Source: Mya arenaria
Lineage: Eukaryota; Mollusca; Bivalvia; Myida; Myidae
Direction: 5' to 3'
Assembly: GCF_026914265.1 (NCBI RefSeq)
Contig: NC_069135.1
Location: 4,729,001 to 4,793,000, forward strand
Length of the DNA: 64,000 nucleotides
The position numbers and the translations under genes were made by a program. Positions 60,965 to 64,000 of the stretch are shown here, one piece after another. Within the stretch, counting starts at the first letter, position 1; each line of letters starts with the position of its first letter. The notes beneath the pieces were generated by a model. The model ran no database searches. It was not told the DNA's origin and saw only the letters and a program-made list of their open reading frames with translations.

Positions 60965-63900
60965 ATGGGGGGAGCTTCTTCTAGCAGCAAGCGTGGGGGT
61001 GGCGGTAGAACGGGGAAGCCCGGGGTGCCTGGACAACTAGCGGCCCCTGTAGGCCTGCCCCCACAGCCCCCCTACCACGGCCATCCGGTCCTCTACCACC
61101 ACGTTGTCATTAATGCAACCATCGACATCAACGCGCGGCTCAGCTTTATGGCACCGGATGTGAGCATCGCGTGCACCAACGTGGAGCAGTACTACCCGCA
61201 GCTGGCAGCCATGTACGAGCAAGGTGTGTAGCATTTTTGCAGGTTTACGTATACGAAACGTTTTAACTCTACATACTTCGCTGTCATTTACGAACAAATA
61301 TAGTGTTGTAGTTGCAACACAAGATTGACATATTTACATGTATCCTGTTTAACAGATGGTATACATAGGATGTTAACTTTAATATTGTGATATCATTTTC
61401 TGTTGACATTTAAAGGCCTAGTTTAAGCCTTCTATAAGTGACCCCCCCCCCCAAAACAAAACAAAACAACAACAAAAAAAAACAACAACAACAAACAACA
61501 ACAAAACAAACAAACATCAAAACAACAACAAACAAACAAAAACGTGTATTTGTACACAACCTCTGTTAATTGATCTTAATCTAATTGCCTAATTGTCTTA
61601 TCAGATCTCCAATCTGAGTATCCTGCTGTGCAGTTTGGGATATTTTAAGATAGAAATGGACCCTAAATGGCCCTGAGCTAATACACGAATACACAGGAAA
61701 TTGGCCCCTACTGTGACACCAGTGTAATAAGCAGGATATGCACAGCATGGGATTATCATGCCAAACATTCCTTAAACTAGGCCTTTAAGAGTAGAAATCA
61801 TGTAAATCAATACCAATCCAAAAGGATATTGACTACGTATAATATCGAATCGAGGGCATCAGAATAAATAATTGTCATATTTTGATCCAGACAATGAATT
61901 GAGGAGTATTTATTAATCTACTCGAATTCGCGTTATTGTAAACATGGCGTAAACAAGAGATGCTCTTAATCAATGTTGATGTGCGATTAGTAGGCGAATC
62001 TGATTGGCCAATTATGTCGTTTTAACGCGACATGTAAACCATTTTAGCGAGTTATCAAGTCGTTAAAACAATACATCTAAGTCGTGAAACGAGATACCGA
62101 AGTCATTTGAACGAGTTACTAAGTTACTACGTTTTAATGATACGTAAGTCGATTTAACGAGATACAAAAATCGTTTTAATGAGCTACTTAGACGTTTAAA
62201 CGAGATAAGAAATAACACGTATGTCCCCTCCATGCCACCGTATTAAACTTTTGGATATATATCTGATTATAGTCTATCATCATGTTTTTATACGCACTCG
62301 GTTCAAACGTTATTTTAGTCTATTCCGAAGTCTGATAAAATATCAATTTTATCGCGTTCATAATGTTGGGGTTTGGCAAGATCTAAATGTGATTCAGTGT
62401 CTAAACGATTGTATTTTCATTCCATTAAAAACTCGCGAAATTACCACTGCAATAACAACAGTGTTATCACGTTCATGCCCACTTTAGGTTACCGGATGTT
62501 GGTGTTTGTGTCACATCCGGGTTCCACACGGTCGTACGGCCTGGGACAGGCGCAGTCCGTTGTCAAGTTCCAGGGCATCTTCCGGCGGCTGTTTTCGGAG
62601 GAGGAGGGGCGGCAATGGGAGCTGCGGGTGGAAAAGTCATCCTTCCTTAACCAGACTTTCCTCAATTGGTAGCATTTACCTATTGATATACAATACTTTT
62701 CACTACTACTGACGCATGAAGTCTCCGTGTTCTTTACTTCTAACTCAGTAATTGGATTTCATTGCATGCTGCCGATTGGTATTAAAATATGTAGAGCATT
62801 TGGGTTCACCATCATAATAATCGTTTAACCGTTGGTTTAGGTATGCATACTATTCAATGCGTTCCTAAGAACATTTTGGCCACCTTAAATGTTTGTCTAT
62901 TTTTACTTTAAAAGAACTCAATATTTCGTTCATGTTTGACTAGGTCCGGCTCCATGCTTTTGACAGCTCGTCGCACAACCGGAAGTGCTACTGACAGTAG
63001 CCAAATCTTCCAGACGCTTGAGAGGATCACGGAAGCCGGTGGGCGGCTGGTGAGCGTGGAGTTGACGGGCATGGCCGGACAGCAGCTTGAGATGCAGCGG
63101 CAGCTCATGTCGAGACAGGCGAACAGACAGTTATGGAACACCGGAACTATGCCCGTCATGCGTAAGAACGGGAAATCGACCTTATCAAAAAAAATAATTT
63201 ATAATTGAGTAAAAATGACGAATGCTCTATGGACGCTTGCCAGCAACAGCACATTATGTTAAAGTTGTCATTTTCTATCAATCCTTTCTATATTAGTATA
63301 ATAATATTTATCAAATATCCTGTATTTTTAAGTGTCTAGTACTGATCAATTAGTTCATGCTCAGCAACAGATCATTGTAAGAAACTGTTTATGGAAGAAT
63401 ATGCATCCAGCTAAGATTTAATATCAGGTAGTATGACATTCTTTCTCTTTTAGAGGTTGCAGTTGATGTGTTCTACGAGGTGCCGCGGTCAGGCGGCGGT
63501 GGTGAGCGGTACATGTACCAGGTCGTGCCGTGCCCTATGACGTCCCAGATGACCATGAGCGGTATGCAACACCGTTGGGTCTCCACCATCCCCTGGGAGA
63601 CTGTCATGAGCCAATACCTCGGCTCGGGCTGGAAGCTCGTGGAGATATTCGAGGATTATTCAACGTCCATGAACTACAACAACCAACAAATGTTTTCTAC
63701 GAATATTTCGATGCAAAAGAACTGTCTGTGGATATTTGAGAAGCCGGCCTCTCGGCGCGACGACCCCACGCCTTTGTACGAGAGCACAATGGTGGAACAT
63801 TGGTGTACTGTTAGCATGGAAGTGCATGCGATGGGGTTCGGCGGGGCGTCCACGAATGTCGCTACGAACTGGGAACCAATGCTTGACCACTACGGACGTT

Positions 63901-64000
63901 CTGGGTGGCAGGTGGTTCGCATTATGGACACACCGGATACGAGAATCCAGGGCATGTTCAACCCGACCATCCACCAGAGGCAACTGATATTTTTTCAGAG
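60965..64000 (+). CDS. raftlin-family protein (3' end beyond window)
   Basis: Exons 60965-61223, 62488-62668, 62944-63161 and 63454 to the window end join in phase over about 400 residues. Raftlins are lipid-anchored proteins of the inner plasma membrane linked to lipid rafts and receptor signalling or uptake. Seen: N-terminal MGGASSSSKR (Gly2 with Ser6, an N-myristoylation pattern, then basic residues). Also seen are a Pro/Gly-rich stretch, YYPQLAAMYEQGYRMLVFV, then SVVKFQGIFRRLF, GRLVSVELTGM, and two related later repeats: LGSGWKLVEIFEDYS ... WIFEKP and VEHWCTVSMEV ... YGRSGWQVVRIMDTP ... QRQLIFFQR. These follow the order in vertebrate raftlin (VEQWTVLEGVEV ... YGWQLTCVLPTP ... KQIVFLQRP). 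Vertebrate raftlin has Cys3 for palmitoylation; here residue 3 is Gly. The acceptor at 60950, 15 bases before the ATG, implies an upstream non-coding exon. Confidence 0.88.
61410..61788. mobile_element. 379-bp TTAA-ended MITE in raftlin intron 1
   Basis: Perfect 18-base terminal inverted repeats TTAAAGGCCTAGTTTAAG and CTTAAACTAGGCCTTTAA, with TTAA at each end. Inside are a poly-C run (61442-61453) and a CAAA/CAA microsatellite (about 61454-61545). The intact ends suggest relative youth. Confidence 0.85.
61930..62215. repeat. degenerate minisatellite, TTTTAACGAG type
   Basis: About ten loosely spaced words of the form AAGTCGTTTTAACGAGATAC across roughly 290 bases in raftlin intron 1, period near 25-30 bases but irregular. 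Confidence 0.7.

Overview
The window looks like nuclear DNA of a mollusc, most likely a bivalve. It is AT-rich and intron-bearing, with sparse genes separated by minisatellites, MITEs and elements built like the bivalve 'pearl' family (hairpin-like 5' end, tandem core of about 145-160 bp, ACGC/ACGT microsatellite, inverted ends). The clade is an inference from repeat style and gene content; no species was identified.

Layout. Bases 1-8.4 kb hold no gene I can support. They carry four tandem arrays (34-bp, 44-bp, GGCCGCTA-type, and an 88-bp dimer of 44-mers), foldback sequences and a pearl-like element. At 9.7-10.4 kb lies a two-exon minus-strand gene for a small single-pass membrane protein. 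From about 11.4 to 40.1 kb a tandem segmental duplication carries three complete minus-strand genes for PI-PLC X-domain proteins (PLCXD-like; A, B, C), each with three exons and identical splice phases. Units A and B also share a Ty3/Gypsy-type fossil in intron 2 and a conserved 40-41-residue membrane micro-ORF in the 5' flank; unit C lacks both. At 40.5-44.4 kb is a complete six-exon gene of the serine racemase / threonine dehydratase family (fold-type II PLP enzyme). At 45.8-58.9 kb is POT1, the telomere single-strand-binding shelterin protein, with 12 well supported coding exons plus a weak candidate first exon. At 60.97 kb a raftlin-family gene starts on the plus strand, head-to-head with POT1, and runs off the window end.

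The most interesting signals are these. (1) Each PLCXD copy has its own active-site state: B keeps the expected set, A has Asn for the second catalytic His, and C has Asn for the Asp after the first catalytic His. A short segment after the first His is hypervariable. (2) POT1 carries a long disordered linker with a dense SQ/TQ cluster and appears to lack most of the Holliday-junction-resolvase-like insertion known in the human protein. (3) The PLP enzyme has a dehydratase-type SAGN motif instead of the racemase SSGN. (4) A possible membrane microprotein is preserved in two duplicated units. (5) Structured satellites are packed into the first 8.4 kb.

The genes do not form an obvious pathway. 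Apart from the PLCXD array, they are unrelated neighbours in an ordinary metazoan gene order. All homology calls come from recalled family sequences, not a database search; splice sites were placed by GT/AG, phase and family continuity.
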